The notes: generated by a model from the sequence alone, not told the origin. A stretch of 64,000 nucleotides of DNA from Liolophura sinensis (GCF_032854445.1 NC_088302.1:41544191-41608190); one strand, 5' to 3'. Positions 46,329-59,419 are shown, counted from the stretch's first letter. Program-made: numbers and translations.

Positions 46329-48832
46329 CCCTCTGATGTCCACAGCCTACCTGAGCAAACAGCTTACTTTGAAGTCCGACATATTTCGGAGATTTCTTTT
46401 TTCACAGCGGTTCACATATACTAGGGCTTATGCACCCTGACTGGGACATCTATAAGTGTTACAAATACATGTATATCAAACACTAAAAGAAACAGTCGTT
46501 TAATTATATTTAATTTAATTACAGGCCCTAATTCCTCGCCAGTTGATACCCTAGTAAATACAAGATTTTGGTAAAACAGTCGAACCCTCGGGTAATGCCG
46601 TTTAAGTACCTGTTAATTCTCTCATGCGCATCAAAAAATCAATGAAACCGGTAAAACTTACCAAAGCTAAGGAAGCTGACATTCAAATGACCCCGTTAAT
46701 ATTCAGTGATAGTACACAGGCTCAAATCAACGCTGGGATTGATTGACTGATTGTTTGGTCACTGTTTAACGCCATGCTTTAGAATTTTTCAATATTTTGG
46801 TTGTGGATAAAGGAATGCCCGGGGTAAACCACGAACCTTCATCAAGTACCTATTAAACCTCGTAGACAAAACAGCGAGGGTTAGATTCGAAACCGTGACG
46901 TCATTGGTCAAGGGTCTGCAACGATTCAACTCTTTTTTCATTTGAGCCAGCGACTATTGCAAGCCGTTATGATGTTTATTCCCTAATTACACATACAGTA
47001 GGCGCAATAGAATTGTACGAACGTCCAGTTATTTTGTACATATAAATAAAGACTTAAGTTTATTTGTACATACATATGGCAAAATCGTTTCTTCTGTTTC
47101 TTCTAAATATGTGCCGACATATTTATAGTGCAGCTTAACTGGAATGCCATGCCGAAGGCACAAAACATGACGTCACTCTCAGTCAGATTATACTGACAGC
47201 GGGCCGGCCACCACTTAAGGCAAGTGTATATATTCCCCTAATATACATGGAGGGCCAGAAAAGGCTGTGCCAATGTTACCGATATTAAAGTTTATGCCGG
47301 ACTCCACTCGGGATTGAGCCCCGGATCTACCGCCTACAAGACAGAAACTCTGTAGCAATTATATACGCACTGTTGCCAACGTTGCCATACGCACTGTTGG
47401 CCCGTTTCTGTTGGCCTTCGGGGTTTTCTCTCAAGCATGTTTGTAATGATGGCTGTACTGAAACAAGCCTACTACGAGGCTGCCTCATCGCGACACAACA
47501 GAAATAAAGCTCTGTTAAATTCGAAATGATCACTCACAGGTGTCATTTTCATAAATGTTTTGGAGTTATATAGTAAGCTGGGGTCAATCTCACTTATATT
47601 AGCTAGCAAATATTTATCCCTAAATACACATGCGCTGCATTGGAGAGGTCAAGGTGCCGTCATTTACGTAAGAATCTTTCTATGGTTTTTTTTTTTTTAG
47701 TGAAAATGGTCCTAAAAAATAAAAGCTAATATTAACTGATGTCGCTTTTTTCTCAAAACCTTGACTATATTGAGACAATGAGGAAACCCTCTTTCTTCCT
47801 GGTACCTCCTGGTTTAATGAGTGTAGTTGAAATCATTATTTGTTTACAGTTAAGCTAGTAGGGACAACAGTTTATTAAAATTAATCTTGACTTAAATCGA
47901 ATGAATGACTGAGGCTTAACACCAGGCTTAAATCGAAATGCCAGTCTCATCTCAATACGAAGTAAATGGTACTTTGGTCTAAACTAAATGGTTTTATTCA
48001 TTGATCATTTCTTATCAATAATTACCATTCGAATTACTGAATGTTAAACAATTTTACAGTTATATGACGACAAGGAGTCATTAGGTGTGTGCACATATAC
48101 TGTGTCTTCTTGTGTGTGTGTGGTGGGGGGGGGAGGGGCGAGTCTTGCGGCCAAAGTGCTACCGCCAATGAGGTATCACACTGAAGACACCAGATATGAC
48201 ACTCCACACAGTCACATTATGCGGACACCGGGCCAACCACTCTTGTTTCCTAGCACTAAACTCTCATTGCTGAGCGCCTTACGAGGTAGGCAGCATGAAA
48301 AGTACAATTCTTTTATCTTTCTGAAATAAAAATGGTATAGTTAATGATACAACAACCATTAACACCAGGCCTTGTATTCTGAACACTCAGATATACCATT
48401 TGCTCTGGGTTTGTGATCGAAAACAATGTGAAAATCATACTCCTTAAGACGCATGTGCCGCTGTCTGCGTGCTCTTTACATCCCTGTTATGCACCACAAG
48501 CAAAGTTTGGTACAGAAATCCTGAAAAAACCTAGGTCACTGGGGTCACGGCAGTGAAGCAAGATATGATGTCAGAAAACACTGTCAAAAAATTTGTCTCT
48601 GTCGTGATACACATATGTGTTCACATAGATCTTTTTTTTACGTAAAGTATCACAACCAGGATTTTGAAGCAATTTTTCTGAAGAATACCGATTATGAGCC
48701 GGCGCGAAGACGTTAGTGATGATGCTAAATTGAAACAAACACATGTCACACATGTTCCAAAGGTCAAACTTGTTAGCGATGTCAGTGAGGTTAAGAGAGC
48801 GTAGAGAGCGGCACATGCGCTGTAAGGAGTAT
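46329..48832. other. Spacer, no gene seen
   Basis: A decayed minus-strand SINE-like stretch may lie at 46745-46870 (TGTTTAACGCCATGCTTTAG). A GT/G-rich tract is at 48103-48140. Short open frames only. Confidence 0.4.
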
Positions 48833-48862
48833 GTGAGTGAGTGAGTGCTTGGGGTTTAACGT
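48833..48862 (-). mobile_element. SINE-B tail fragment, minus strand
   Basis: GTGAGTGAGTGAGTGCTTGG followed by GGTTTAACGTC, the inverted 3' end of SINE-B. Confidence 0.6.
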
Positions 48863-48869
48863 CAAGGAG

Positions 48870-48976
48870 TATGTGAGAACATGTCAGTTGTTACGGATGT
48901 CAGCTGTTACGGGTGTCAGTTGTTACGGATGTCAGTTGTCACGGGTGTGATTTGTTACGGGTGTCCATTGTTACCA
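48870..48976. repeat. ~17-bp minisatellite
   Basis: About six copies of TGTCAGTTGTTACGGGTG-like units. Confidence 0.8.
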
Positions 48977-50560
48977 TGAAACATTGGGAGAAATATATAT
49001 ATAACAAAATAAGCCTCTTTCAGTGGAGGTTATTTTACGTACACATTTATTGTGACTATAATCTGTTTCTTTTAGCGAGTTGCCGGCTGTCGTATTTTAA
49101 CTGGATTTTTCTTTGCAACAATATAGACATACAGCATATCAATGTGTGGAGCTTGTGTTGTTACGTGTCACTAAAGACAGGCAATTTTTGTAACATGTAA
49201 GACAGATTTTACTGACAGCTGAATATAGGCGACTCGCTAAAAGAAACAGACTTTTTCCTTCTGTCTGTTTTCAGTTGAAACAGTTACGAAGAGTTCAGTA
49301 GGTGCGCTTATGACATACGTATGCTTCCATTTGTGAACATGTTCATCTTTCTATTTCCACAAACTTTCTGTGACAATACCACGCCGGAATGAACAGCATG
49401 CTGACGAAAGTGTGGCTCTTCTCCGTGGGTTTTTTTTAGACAGACATGTATAGTCAGTCTAAAGAAAACCTCTCATTCTATATCTGTTACATACGGCAAA
49501 TTTAACCGTAAACACACTTAGCACGAAAAACACACAAATCGCATTATGTGGACGTGAATACATAACGCGGTTACTATTATGATCGTTGGTTTCCACATGT
49601 GGGACTACATACAAAGAGCGTAGAGGAGCGCATTGAAAACCGGTTGTATTCAGCCGCCTCACGCGCCGTCTGCAATGTTTGAAGAGAGTGTTTGCCATCG
49701 AGGTGCATCCTTTAACAGCCGTTAATTAACGGGTTCTGAGAACATAATCCTGTTCAAACAGAAACCAGGCCCAAATTTAAACAAACAAAAGGGCGAATTT
49801 AAAGTGTTGTAATGGGAAGATGTCCGATTTAGCGTCTGCAAAAATTACACTCGTTGTCGATGTTACGTGCAAGTATTAATGCGGGTGTCAAACTTGATTC
49901 ATTCACAAACAGACATTTCAAGTAAACACATTTCATCCTACGCCCAGCTTTGAAATTTCACTAAGGGTACACCTAACAGTTAACGAAATAGTCGTAAATG
50001 CTGGCATGAATGTGGACAACTAGATGAGCACAAAGCCACATACTTGTTTTGTACATCATGTATGCTATGATTAACGAGGATGAAATGGATGAAAATAAAA
50101 TAGTTTAACCTTAGTTAATTCGAAATAGAGGAGGAAACAGACCTAACGGCCACAGCAATTTTGTTCTGACCAGCTTGGTAGCTGTAAATCAGCTTTCAGT
50201 CCGGAATTCTTACAAAGCCATGGGAAGCGCCATGTTAGAGGAACCAAAAACACCCGTGCCCCGGGCTCATATAGCTAAAACGCAAAACAGGGTTTGGGTG
50301 ACTTCAGAGGAAAACAGATGTGTTCTCGGATTATAGAAATACCTGCCATGCACCAGAAGCAAGCTTTGTACAGAAATCTGACTATAGGCGATTTCGATTT
50401 CCTCCATCTGCACGATTTTATTTAGTAGCGAAATCTGTGTTGTGCAAAATCACACAAATAAAAAGGTTGCTTTTTAAACTTTACGTGGTGTATCCCTACT
50501 TGCATATGTGATGCATATATATATATATACATTTGGTCTAGTGTTGGTTGGTTTACATCA
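48977..50560. other. Spacer, nothing recognised
   Basis: AT-rich with an (AT)n run at 50515-50530. No gene seen. Confidence 0.4.
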
Positions 50561-50564
50561 GAAT

Positions 50565-50952
50565 ATTAATTGAGGGACCTCAGCTTTGAACAAAAAAACT
50601 CATCCTATTAATTGGCGACCTCAGCTTTAAACAAAAAAACCATTCTATTAATTGGGCGACCTCAGCTTTAAACAAAAAAACCTCATCCTATGAATTGGGG
50701 GATCTCAGCTTTAAACAAAAAAAAACTCATCCCATTAATTGGACGACCTCAGCTTTAAACAAAAAATCTCATCCTATTAATTGGACAACCTCAGCTTTAA
50801 ACAAAAAAAAACTATCCTATTAATTGGGCGACCTCAGCTTTAAACAAAAGGAATTCATCCTATTAATTGGACGACCTCAGCTTTAAATAAAAAAAAAACT
50901 ATCCTATTAATTCGGCGACCTCAGCTTTAAACGAAAAACCTCATCCTATTAA
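50565..50952. repeat. ~41-bp minisatellite, about 9 copies
   Basis: Unit GGCGACCTCAGCTTTAAACA plus an A run and TCATCCTATTAATTG. Copies differ mainly in the length of the A run. Confidence 0.9.
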
Positions 50953-53578
50953 AACTTTAGGATTAATAATGAGGCTGGTTAAATCCCAAGTCAATTCACA
51001 TCAAACATTGTGGATAGTAAGGTTAGTAATATATAGAGACATACCGTCAAATGTGAACAAATAGGATTGGATTCGAGTAGGATTAAACCCAGTAGCTATT
51101 ATCGTTGAAATTTAACCATATGGTTCCTATGAACGTATGCCCCCTAAAAAAGGAACGCATAGAACATTGTTGGTGAGACCAGATGAATTGCCACTTATGA
51201 CCTGGTGTCACGGATAAATGTGATTCCACTGCTTAGTTCATGATCACCGACATTCTGTCTTTCTCACTGTGTAGTTAAGCAAAATAGGACAAATCATTAA
51301 AATAATTACCCCCCTTTGAACAAAAAAGTTTTTTTTTATATCTTTTTAAATATGCATTACTTTTTTGGCATCCTATATAACAGTTGTTATTCGTATAATA
51401 AACTTATAGAGAAGTTATCCGTAAAAATTTGGCCATATTCTACGAATAAAGCTGGAAGTATTTATGATAATCCAGTTTTATTGTTTGTAATGCCATTTCT
51501 ACGAAACTGAATGGAATGTTAAAACGTTACATCTGTATGTTGACATTTCTACGGACACCTGCATGAATATTTCACAACATGGTTAGTACGTGACAGTCTC
51601 GGTCAACCTTAACTCCGTTTTCATTTCAGTCTGTACTCGACATTTCCTAGTTCTAGTTTTGTTGCTTTTCTTGCAATTTTCATCACCTTTTACAAGGTAT
51701 TTGTCATTGGAACATCTGAAAACGAATTACAGGAATAGTACAAATGTGGTACACGTCCATTATATACATGTGTGTGTGTAAAAATAGGTAAAATATAGAG
51801 CTTTACAGTGGGTTTTGTGAGGAAAATGTGTGCTTTTTATGTAAACTTTGTAAATGGAGTTTTGGAATTTATCAATTACCAAGTAAAGACGGTGTACTGA
51901 CAAAGTCAGAAGTGCACGAACTATTCATGAAGGCTTTTAATATGTGCTTTCGTTTGTTTTTGGCAAGATAATATGATCTACCCGATGAATATCTCGTCAA
52001 TCAATTCTGAGAAGATTACCTGTGGGTCGTTAGGACACACGAGGTGCAGGTTCAAACCTGGCCTTGAAAAAAGGGATTTGTACAGTTTTTCCCTTGGCAC
52101 TGCTCATGCGACGACACTCATGATTGACCCTATGCGCAATCTGACGTCTTCAACCAATATGGTGTGCATATGCGACAATCACATGTGATAAAGTTCGTCA
52201 GTAACTTGTCAAAAGTCGGTGGTTTAGGCCAGGCAATCTGGTTTCCCCATCCGTCATCTTAGGAGCGAAAAAAAAAACCTTGAGTAAGGGGTTAAGCAAT
52301 AATAAAATAAATAAACCCATTTTGTTTGCAGAAAAGTCATCTCATGTGCATTCGGATAGGAATAACATAAACTCGCGTTTAGACAGGGAAAAAGCTACAA
52401 TACACCAGCTGACACGATCTAGTGTAGAAGAACCCGTTTCTCTCAGCGAAACAAGCTTCTATAAAATATACCTACGTATGAAGGAGTGCTCGGACTGTGC
52501 GGAGTCAGTACATTACATGACTCACACCTCCTCTCTTTTCTCTTCCCAGTTCCAGTCGGACCACTGAAATAGTCTGTGTGTCAGCATAAAGCTAGCGAAG
52601 CTACCCATACACAAAAACTTCGTGTCTCTAAAAGTTCTGTTGAAATAGGTTGTGTTTACACTGATGGAAATGTCAATAAAATCTACCTTTTCACTGACTT
52701 TCTTTATTAACGAAAATAGGTTTAACAAACAAATCTATGTCTTAAATGAGTTTTATTATGGTTTTCCTTTTCGAAAATTAAATAATGACGAAGCCATTTG
52801 GTCGAATGAGGCTTGCAAGTCATCTCTGTTTTGAAAACGGTCACTGTTTGCATGATTTGACTCAAACTAATATTGACAACAAGATTTGAATGATTTGAAT
52901 GAATAAACGGTAATGGTTAAATACCACATTGGCGATATCTGACGACTCGATAACTTACGAAAAACCCTTAGGCATCAGTCCATATGGAAACAGATTTAAA
53001 TAATTCATGCAGCATTTCTGTTCTTGAAAAAGTTCCATCCCAAACATAAGTACATCTCAAGAAGCACATAATGTCCCGTTCCTTTTTTGTTTTAAATTCC
53101 AATCCTGTTATATACAAACATTAGGCCTCAGTGACTTTGTGTAAATATTTACTAAGCTTTCTTGGTTAAAAGTTTACATAGGTGCAATTCATGTGAAGTG
53201 ATGTAAAAGAGATATAAAGGTGCATGTGTACATACATCGTCCTGCATTTCCCTGTTTGCGTTGGCGTGTATATGTTAAGGGTGTGGTTGAGCTGCAGGGT
53301 AAAAAACCTCCGTAATGATGTGTCATCGGTCCATTTGGATGTTACCCATGACAATCCCAACCAATCTCGGCTATATGTCAACTGCAGCATACAACTCCTT
53401 TAAAAACCCTAAAATCTACTTGGACATCACGTGATCACCTCCTGTGTTGTAATGACGTTGTACAGAATCTTATCATCCCACCTATTCAATTTAACGTTTT
53501 GTGTAGCTTACGTCCGGCTTTAGCCTTGCGTGGTCCGGGACAAAAGCCGGTATTCTTTTGGGTATGTTAGCCAGTGTG
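50953..53578. other. Spacer left of the intact family B gene
   Basis: A tRNA-like T-arm (GCAGGTTCAAACCTGG at about 52047) marks an old tRNA-derived relic. No other gene seen. Confidence 0.4.
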
Positions 53579-53588
53579 TATATATATA
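53579..53588 (+). promoter_or_regulatory. TATA box of the family B gene
   Basis: TATATATATA 108 bases before the ATG at 53687. It rules out the longer upstream frame from 53558, which would begin ahead of it. Confidence 0.6.
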
Positions 53589-53686
53589 GGCCGAAGCTGT
53601 ATACTATTAGACCAGAAGGACCGACGAAGAACTTAGTTCCCAAAGCCCGGTGCTCACCCGACCCTGATATTGTATCCACCATCGAG

Positions 53687-54014
53687 ATGGTGCTCTCGGG
53701 AGTCGTTGTCTTGCTGGCTGCGCTATGCCTGGATGGTTCTTACGCCATCCTGGGACTCGGGGAGCCCATTCCTAGCGACTGGGCCTCAAACCTCCGTTAT
53801 TACGACTACGTCAAGGACAGGGATGACTGTCGCTTCGGATACCGAATTGATGCCAAGACACGCCAGATTATCAATGTCTTCAACTGCACCAACGCCAATC
53901 CCGACATCTTCTTCGTGTTGGAGATGCGGACATGTGCCGCGTCATACCACGTGCTGAACAGAGAGACGTGCGCCTCTACGCCTAATTTGGAAGAGGACGA
54001 CGTCCAAATTGCCG
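53687..54014 (+). CDS. Family B chitin-binding protein, exon 1
   Basis: First of three exons (53687-54014, 55592-55840, 57118-57362) coding for a 273-residue secreted protein. The chosen ATG opens a signal peptide MVLSGVVVLLAALCLDGSYA. The mature part starts ILGLGEPIPSDW, shared with the gene at 63067. The exon's domain aligns with family A exon 1 at four cysteines (RDDC, FNC, RTC, ETC) but has no residue matching the first and third cysteines of a standard type-2 chitin-binding domain. In that fold these two pair with each other, so the loss fits removal of one disulfide. The donor is GCCG/GTATGT at 54015, phase 1; the open frame beyond it to 54154 is intron. It is probably a chitin- or glycan-binding secreted protein. 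Confidence 0.9.
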
Positions 54015-54251
54015 GTATGTCACAAGTATTTAGATATTTGGATACACTTCTGCGCTGTGATGCGCCTTGCCAATATGTGATATCGACATGTACATTGCTC
54101 TTTGAAAAGTTTATTTTTGCAGATATTGAGATCTTTTTGATTACAAGATTATGACTGGCTTCAGTCAATCAAATTTGCTGCTGGTAACTACACACAGAAC
54201 CAATACCCACGTTAACGTTCAGAACTATTCAGTATGGAGTATAGATTGAAG

Positions 54252-54522
54252 GGGGGGGGGGCCTCCGTGACTCAGTCGGTTAGCGCGCTAGCGCAGCGTA
54301 ATGATCCAGGAGTCTCCCACCAATGCGATCACTGTGAGTTCAAGACCAGATCATGCTGGCTTCCTCTCCGGCCGTACGTGGGAAGGTCTGTCAGCAACCT
54401 GCAGATGTTTCCTTGGGTTTCCTCCGGGTTCTGCCTAGTTTCCTCCCACCATAATGCTGGCCGCCGTCGTATAAGTGAAATACTCTTAAGTACGGCGTAA
54501 AACACCAATCAAATAAATAAAT
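54252..54522 (+). mobile_element. SINE-A, full length, in intron 1 of the family B gene
   Basis: A run of G's, the head GGCCTCCGTGACTCAGTCGG, body and AAATAAATAA tail, between ATAGATTGAAG (54241-54251) and ATAGATCGAAG (54523-54533), a target duplication with one mismatch. Confidence 0.9.
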
Positions 54523-55167
54523 ATAGATCGAAGACCACAGTCAGCAGACTATACAAAATGAATGATTATGGCTTAACGCTACCTCCACCATATTTCAGCC
54601 ATACCGTGGCGAGTTAAATATACAGATTAGGTCCATACTGTGACTGTTTCCAGCCCTTTTTTTTTCAAGACAAGTCATAGCCTATGGATCCCGAAAGTCT
54701 AGATGACTGGCAAAACGCTCGATTCAGGTCGACGAGATTTTGTTGTAGGCCTAGACACGGACATAGAAGAAGGTAAAACCGACGCAGCGATTATACATGG
54801 ATGACATTTGGCAATACCCTTCTACCTAAGCAAGGTTTTCTTCTTCAATAAGCCGTAATTAAGAATTTTTCCCTTAATCGAGAGCGGACAGAATTATAAT
54901 ATGGAAGGGGTAAACCTTTGTACCAGGAGCAAATCATCCACCTTCGCCAGGTATTCATGTATTTGGCCAATCTGCTGATTTAGAACAGGCAAACTAGGAA
55001 GAACTGAATTCCTAGGTCAGCAACTAATCGGCTGTTTCAAGAGGAACGATTAAGACGTAGGAACTACTCTTGCAGCACCCAGTGAGCTTATGAAAACAGC
55101 TTTAGAAAGATGTCGTGATGGAAATGAAGATTTTTATCAACGACGAAGCAACTCTGTAAGCCTTTCG

Positions 55168-55440
55168 TTCCGAGTGAGTGAGTGTTTGGGGTTTAACGTC
55201 GTACTTAACGTCGTTGCTTCACTGAGACGACTTACCAAAGGAAAGTAAGCCGCTTCACCCGAGCCATTATACTGATACGGGTCAAACAGTCGTTGCACTA
55301 TCCCTTAATGCTAAACACCAAGCAAGGACGTTACAACTTCCTCTTTTAAAGTCTTAGGTGTGGCCGGACCCAGGATAGATCCTGGATGTCCCGCCCCCGA
55401 AGTTGAAGCTCTACCAACTGAGCCATTTGGGCCGGTCCTT
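55168..55440 (-). mobile_element. SINE-B, near full length, minus strand
   Basis: Read on the minus strand it starts with a tRNA-like head (GGCCCAAATGGCTCAGTTGG, then a GGATCTATCCTGGG B-box-like region) and ends GACGTTAAACCCCAAACACT plus CACTCACTC. It lies in intron 1 of the family B gene and gives the best view of the complete SINE-B. Confidence 0.85.
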
Positions 55441-55591
55441 ATGTTCTTTCTTTCGGTTGGTCGATCAAATGTTTGTTACATCATATCCATTAACATGGGT
55501 TATTCATGTAACGACAAACCTTGGTGCGAGACGACATGAACGTTTTTAGTATGTCGCAGCTATTGTGAATTTGCGCTTGTATATTTTTCAG

Positions 55592-55840
55592 AGGACATTA
55601 ACTGCCGATTGGAATACAAGGGTGTGGCCCCAGACCCCACAAACTGTGTGAGGTACCTACAGTGCGACTCTAACAAGAGTACCCGCGTTGGATGGAAGAC
55701 TTGTCCGAGAGGCCAGTTCTTCAGTAATGATACTTACAGATGTGAACACATGTGGCGGTCGAACCCCGACGGAACCATCACATCCCTATCAGAGTCCGCC
55801 ATGTGCCAGGGTCGACAAATCCCCGTGGGCAGCAGGAGAA
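55592..55840 (+). CDS. Family B chitin-binding protein, exon 2
   Basis: Acceptor TATTTTTCAG before 55592 and donor AGAA/GTAAGT at 55841, both phase 1, so this 249-base exon is a symmetric 1-1 module of 83 codons. It codes for a complete six-cysteine chitin-binding domain (spacings 13-5-12-12-20) with the usual PDPTNCVRYLQC and CPRGQFFS motifs. The gap before the last cysteine is longer than usual. The short frame past the donor to 55881 is intron. This domain is the closest to a canonical CBM14 in the protein and is the likely main chitin binder. Confidence 0.92.
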
Positions 55841-56283
55841 GTAAGTCCATGTTTTATGAGATCAACTTCATGCTTTTTTGAATATTGTAATCAAGGTCCT
55901 ACTGAGATACAAATATGTGTATGTACTTAGAAATGGGGCTCAGCAACTCTCCGTAAAGGGAATCAAATCTTCTAACTGATGGAACAGCAGATCCCGCTAT
56001 CTACTTGATTCACAATACAGCTATGATTTGTCATTATCATTTGAATTATTATTAAATAGTTATTGAATAACCTGGCATTCCAGCTTGAACCCGACTCGCA
56101 ATGCATTGTACTGGAAAAGGTACGACATTTCCCAAACAAAGCACAACACAAACCGCCAAAAAGTTTGCTTTAAACGTTTTTGACGATGCTGGTTTTAAAG
56201 TTGCCATTGTTCATGCAGAGAGCCAAATGTCATTCCAGCCGGGATATGGTATATTTGTTTATTTAGTTATTTGATTGTTGTTT

Positions 56284-56468
56284 GAGTTCAAGTTCAGCTC
56301 ATGCAGGCTTCCTCTCCTGCCGTACGTGGGAAGGTCTTGCAGCAACCTGTGGATGGTCGTGGATTTCCACTGCCCGGTTTCCTCCCACTATAATGCTGGC
56401 AGCCGTCGTATAGGTGAAATATTCTTGAGTACGGCGTAAAACACCAATTAAATAAATAAATAAATAAA
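56284..56468 (+). mobile_element. SINE-A, 5'-truncated, in intron 2
   Basis: Starts inside the body (GAGTTCAAGTTCAGCTCATG), ends AATAAATAAATAAATAAA, and is flanked by TTGATTGTTGTTT (56271-56283 and 56469-56481). It was inserted into the inverted tail of an older SINE. Confidence 0.9.
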
Positions 56469-56654
56469 TTGATTGTTGTTTAAAGCCATTCTCAAATTTT
56501 TCACTTGTGTCCTGACGGTGAGTTGATATAGTATACACATGTAAGTTACATGTCTAAGGCATAGGCCTAGTATCTAGCTTAGACAAACCGTACCTCTTCG
56601 GGCCTCTTATTCTCTATGTGAATAGATGTTTTGCATTCTCTGGGAAATGATTTT

Positions 56655-56790
56655 ATTCTTTTTATTTGACTGTGTTTAACGCCACACTCAAGAATTTGTT
56701 ACATGCTGAATTTCCAAATCATTTATGGCTGGCCGCCGTCGTATAAATGAAATATTTTTGGTACTGCGTAAAACTCCAATCAAATACAGT
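56655..56790. mobile_element. Two SINE-A fragments in opposite strands
   Basis: An inverted tail piece (TTATTTGACTGTGTTTAACG) is followed by a forward 3' piece (GGCCGCCGTCGTATAAATGA to ACTCCAATCAAATA). Confidence 0.6.
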
Positions 56791-57117
56791 ATCAGTTGTC
56801 CAAAATTCTGCTAAGATCCGCGAAAGTTTATACCCGCGAATAAAAAGGCATTTACAGTAAATAAATAAATAGATAAATAACATCATTTATCTCTGCATGC
56901 ATGCGAATAGATTTATTCCTATCTTTGAAAAATAACCTTAATATTAAAACCCATTTATTAATTAATTGGAAATTAAATTCATTGAAATGTCTATGAATTA
57001 TGTGTGTTCATAAAAACTTAAAGTTCAGAAACTTAATCAATAAATAATAATATATATTTTCTTAATCTTGTTTGTGTGTTGACAGTGTTATTTGTCCTCT
57101 GCCTTTTCATTCTCCAG

Positions 57118-57362
57118 ATTACGGTACCATCATGTCGAAATGCTTGTGGAACTGGGACTTCAACAACGCCAATTCGTACAGCGTCTCCGAACCCTTGGAC
57201 TGTCAGGTCTACTATCTCTGCTCCCGCTTCAACCCATCCTATATCGATACGTCGGAGGTCAGGAGATGCCAGGTTAACAACACTTACTGGTCAGATTCAC
57301 AGCAGGCCTGTGTCGCGGCCAACCAATTGACGGCTAGTGAGTTACAAGAGTGTGGCCTGTAA
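57118..57362 (+). CDS. Family B chitin-binding protein, exon 3 (last)
   Basis: Acceptor TTCTCCAG before 57118, phase 1, giving NYGTIMSKC after joining; TAA at 57360-57362. It codes for a third chitin-binding-like domain with six cysteines (spacings 19-5-15-13-13) and the diagnostic DCQVYYLC motif. The usual CPxGxxF is replaced by CQVNNTYW, so sugar binding may differ. The protein ends two residues after the last cysteine. An ATG at 57072 in the same frame lies in the intron and is not needed. Confidence 0.9.
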
Positions 57363-57462
57363 CGTCCTCATAAGCATCAGCACTCGGCAGTATTGCCTGG
57401 CGTCATTACCTAATTATACAGTATATCACCATTATCACACATCTATGTTTGTATTTAAAATC

Positions 57463-57468
57463 ATTAAA
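57463..57468 (+). promoter_or_regulatory. Likely polyadenylation signal of the family B gene
   Basis: ATTAAA, the common variant signal, about 100 bases after the stop. No AATAAA is nearer. Confidence 0.45.
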
Positions 57469-57781
57469 ATATTGGTGAACATGTATTCTGGTGAGTGTCT
57501 TTGCTGTTTTTATAAGCGTCAAAACAAAAACCTGGAGAGCAATCTATATACCAGCCGTCAACCATAGCGGAAGTTCCGAGGCAATAATCGCAAGGCCAAT
57601 CTCCAAAACAACTTTCAACTGAAGCTACTAAAGTACAAAGACAGTATATAAAATATGAAATTCGGGTGGATTCATGCGAAAGCACGAGAAGCAGCCAACA
57701 CTTTTCACTGATAATGGAAGGAAGCAAGTAATGAAGAATCCAAATTGTGTAACATTCTGTAGACTGTTTATTTTAACTTGT

Positions 57782-57951
57782 CTCTCACCAATACGGTCGC
57801 TGTGAGTTCAAGTCCAGCTCAAGCTGGCCTCCTCTCCGGCCGTACGTGGGAAGGTCTGTGCCCGGTTTCCACCCACCATAATGCTGGCTGCCGTCGTATA
57901 ACTTAAATATTCTTGTGTATGGCGTAAAACACCTATCAAATAAATAAATAC
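57782..57951 (+). mobile_element. SINE-A, 5'-truncated
   Basis: Starts CTCTCACCAATACGGTCGC and ends AAATAAATAAATAC, with the 12-base duplication ATTTTAACTTGT (57770-57781 and 57952-57963). It also has an internal deletion. Confidence 0.9.
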
Positions 57952-57963
57952 ATTTTAACTTGT

Positions 57964-58660
57964 TGCCTCTTCTCAGCTATCTCTGACAACACTCACAACT
58001 AAAATTAATTCCACGAACTCCACAAATTGATATGTTCAACGTCCATCTTATTGCTGAGAAAACGTACTAAAAATACTTTGTCTAATTCATACTGTTAAAC
58101 TACACAAGCTTGTTTTCGGAACCAAGACGTCATTGCATCGAGAGACGTCATAATTATTCAAAACAAAGTGGCATTCTGGATAATGGGTTTGAAGAATAAT
58201 GTAAAGATAAAATATTTTATGAATTCATTCATCAAGGTTTTATATTCTACCAAAACGTGAAAACAGTTTCAAACATGGATGTGTGAAAAGCGTGACAAAG
58301 TGATTTCCCTGTCAAATCATACTAATTGTCCTGCATGCAATTTGATTTTGCATAATTATGTCTCTCAATGAAATGAACTGTTCGTTTGAAAAACAAGTTT
58401 ACGGAGTTTAACATTCTGCGAAATAATATCGAAGTTCAACATTTCAATGTGTACAGATTGTGGCTCTAGTGTAACACCATCTACTGCCTTCAAAAATACA
58501 CATGTACTATATTTACTAATATCCGAGTATCATCTCTGATCTGGGGCAAAGAGTAGCTTACTGTTGAAACGGCAGTTTACATAATTGTCTTATTTGTCCC
58601 TCAATCGTGATACGCAGCGATCTATTAATTGAAGTATGAATTCAATTTTGATTGATTTAT
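57964..58660. other. Spacer, nothing recognised
   Basis: AT-rich single-copy sequence without coding signature. Confidence 0.4.
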
Positions 58661-58800
58661 TTATTTATTTTTACAATTGGTACTTAATGCCATACTCAAC
58701 AATTATCACTCTACTACGATGGTTGTCAATTTTATGAGTGGCGCACTCCAGGTAGTGTCCGAAGTAAACCACTGACCTTTGGTAATTCACCGACAAACTT
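58661..58800 (-). mobile_element. Decayed SINE fragment, minus strand
   Basis: ATTTATTTATTTATTTTTAC, then TAATGCCATACTCAACAATT and CACTCTACTACGATGG, an inverted and diverged 3' part. Confidence 0.55.
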
Positions 58801-58978
58801 TCCCCTATATCATGAAACACACTGTATTGGTGAAAGGCAAGTTATCTTCGGGCAATATCAGACTGCACAAACGGCCGCACGACCGTAGTCGCGATTGATG
58901 CTTGTTGGTGCTTCTTGTCAACACGGCCATAGCTTTTAACTCAGATACGGTCAGTTCAATGCGTAGAATGGCGTGCCG

Positions 58979-59152
58979 AAGCGGTCGCTGTGAGTTCATG
59001 TCCAGCTCATGCTGGCTTCCTCTCCGGCCGTACGTGGAAGGTACGTTTCCACTGCCCGGTTTCCTCCCACCATAATGCTGGTCGCCGTCGTATAAGTGAA
59101 ATATTCTTGAGTACGGCGTAAAACACCAATCACATAAATAAATAAATAAATA
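58979..59152 (+). mobile_element. SINE-A, 5'-truncated
   Basis: Starts GCGGTCGCTGTGAGTTCATG and ends CACATAAATAAATAAATAAA. The possible target duplication (GAATGGCGTG / GAAATGGCATG) is imperfect. Confidence 0.85.
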
Positions 59153-59419
59153 AGAAATGGCATGGCAGTTTTCGTTTTGGTCCATGTGCAGGTAAAAATG
59201 GTCGAAATAGGTACTACCGGACTCAATAGTCGACGAACAAATACTTGTATAAGATTATAAAGTATTATTTCTTTGTGCAAACCAAAAAACTGGTTTTGAA
59301 CAAGGAACATCAACCATCGTGGTGCATCACCCAAGGCCTCGATTTTTAAATGTACAATGCTTATTCACTGTTCAAGAAATACAGTTTCCCCAAATACTCA
59401 CATGTTAGGTCAGGTCATA
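59153..59419. other. Spacer, nothing recognised
   Basis: No gene or repeat recognised. Confidence 0.4.

Noticed and set aside
53558-53686. N-terminal extension of the family B protein
   Set aside because: This stretch contains the TATA box and would place the signal peptide in the middle of the protein.
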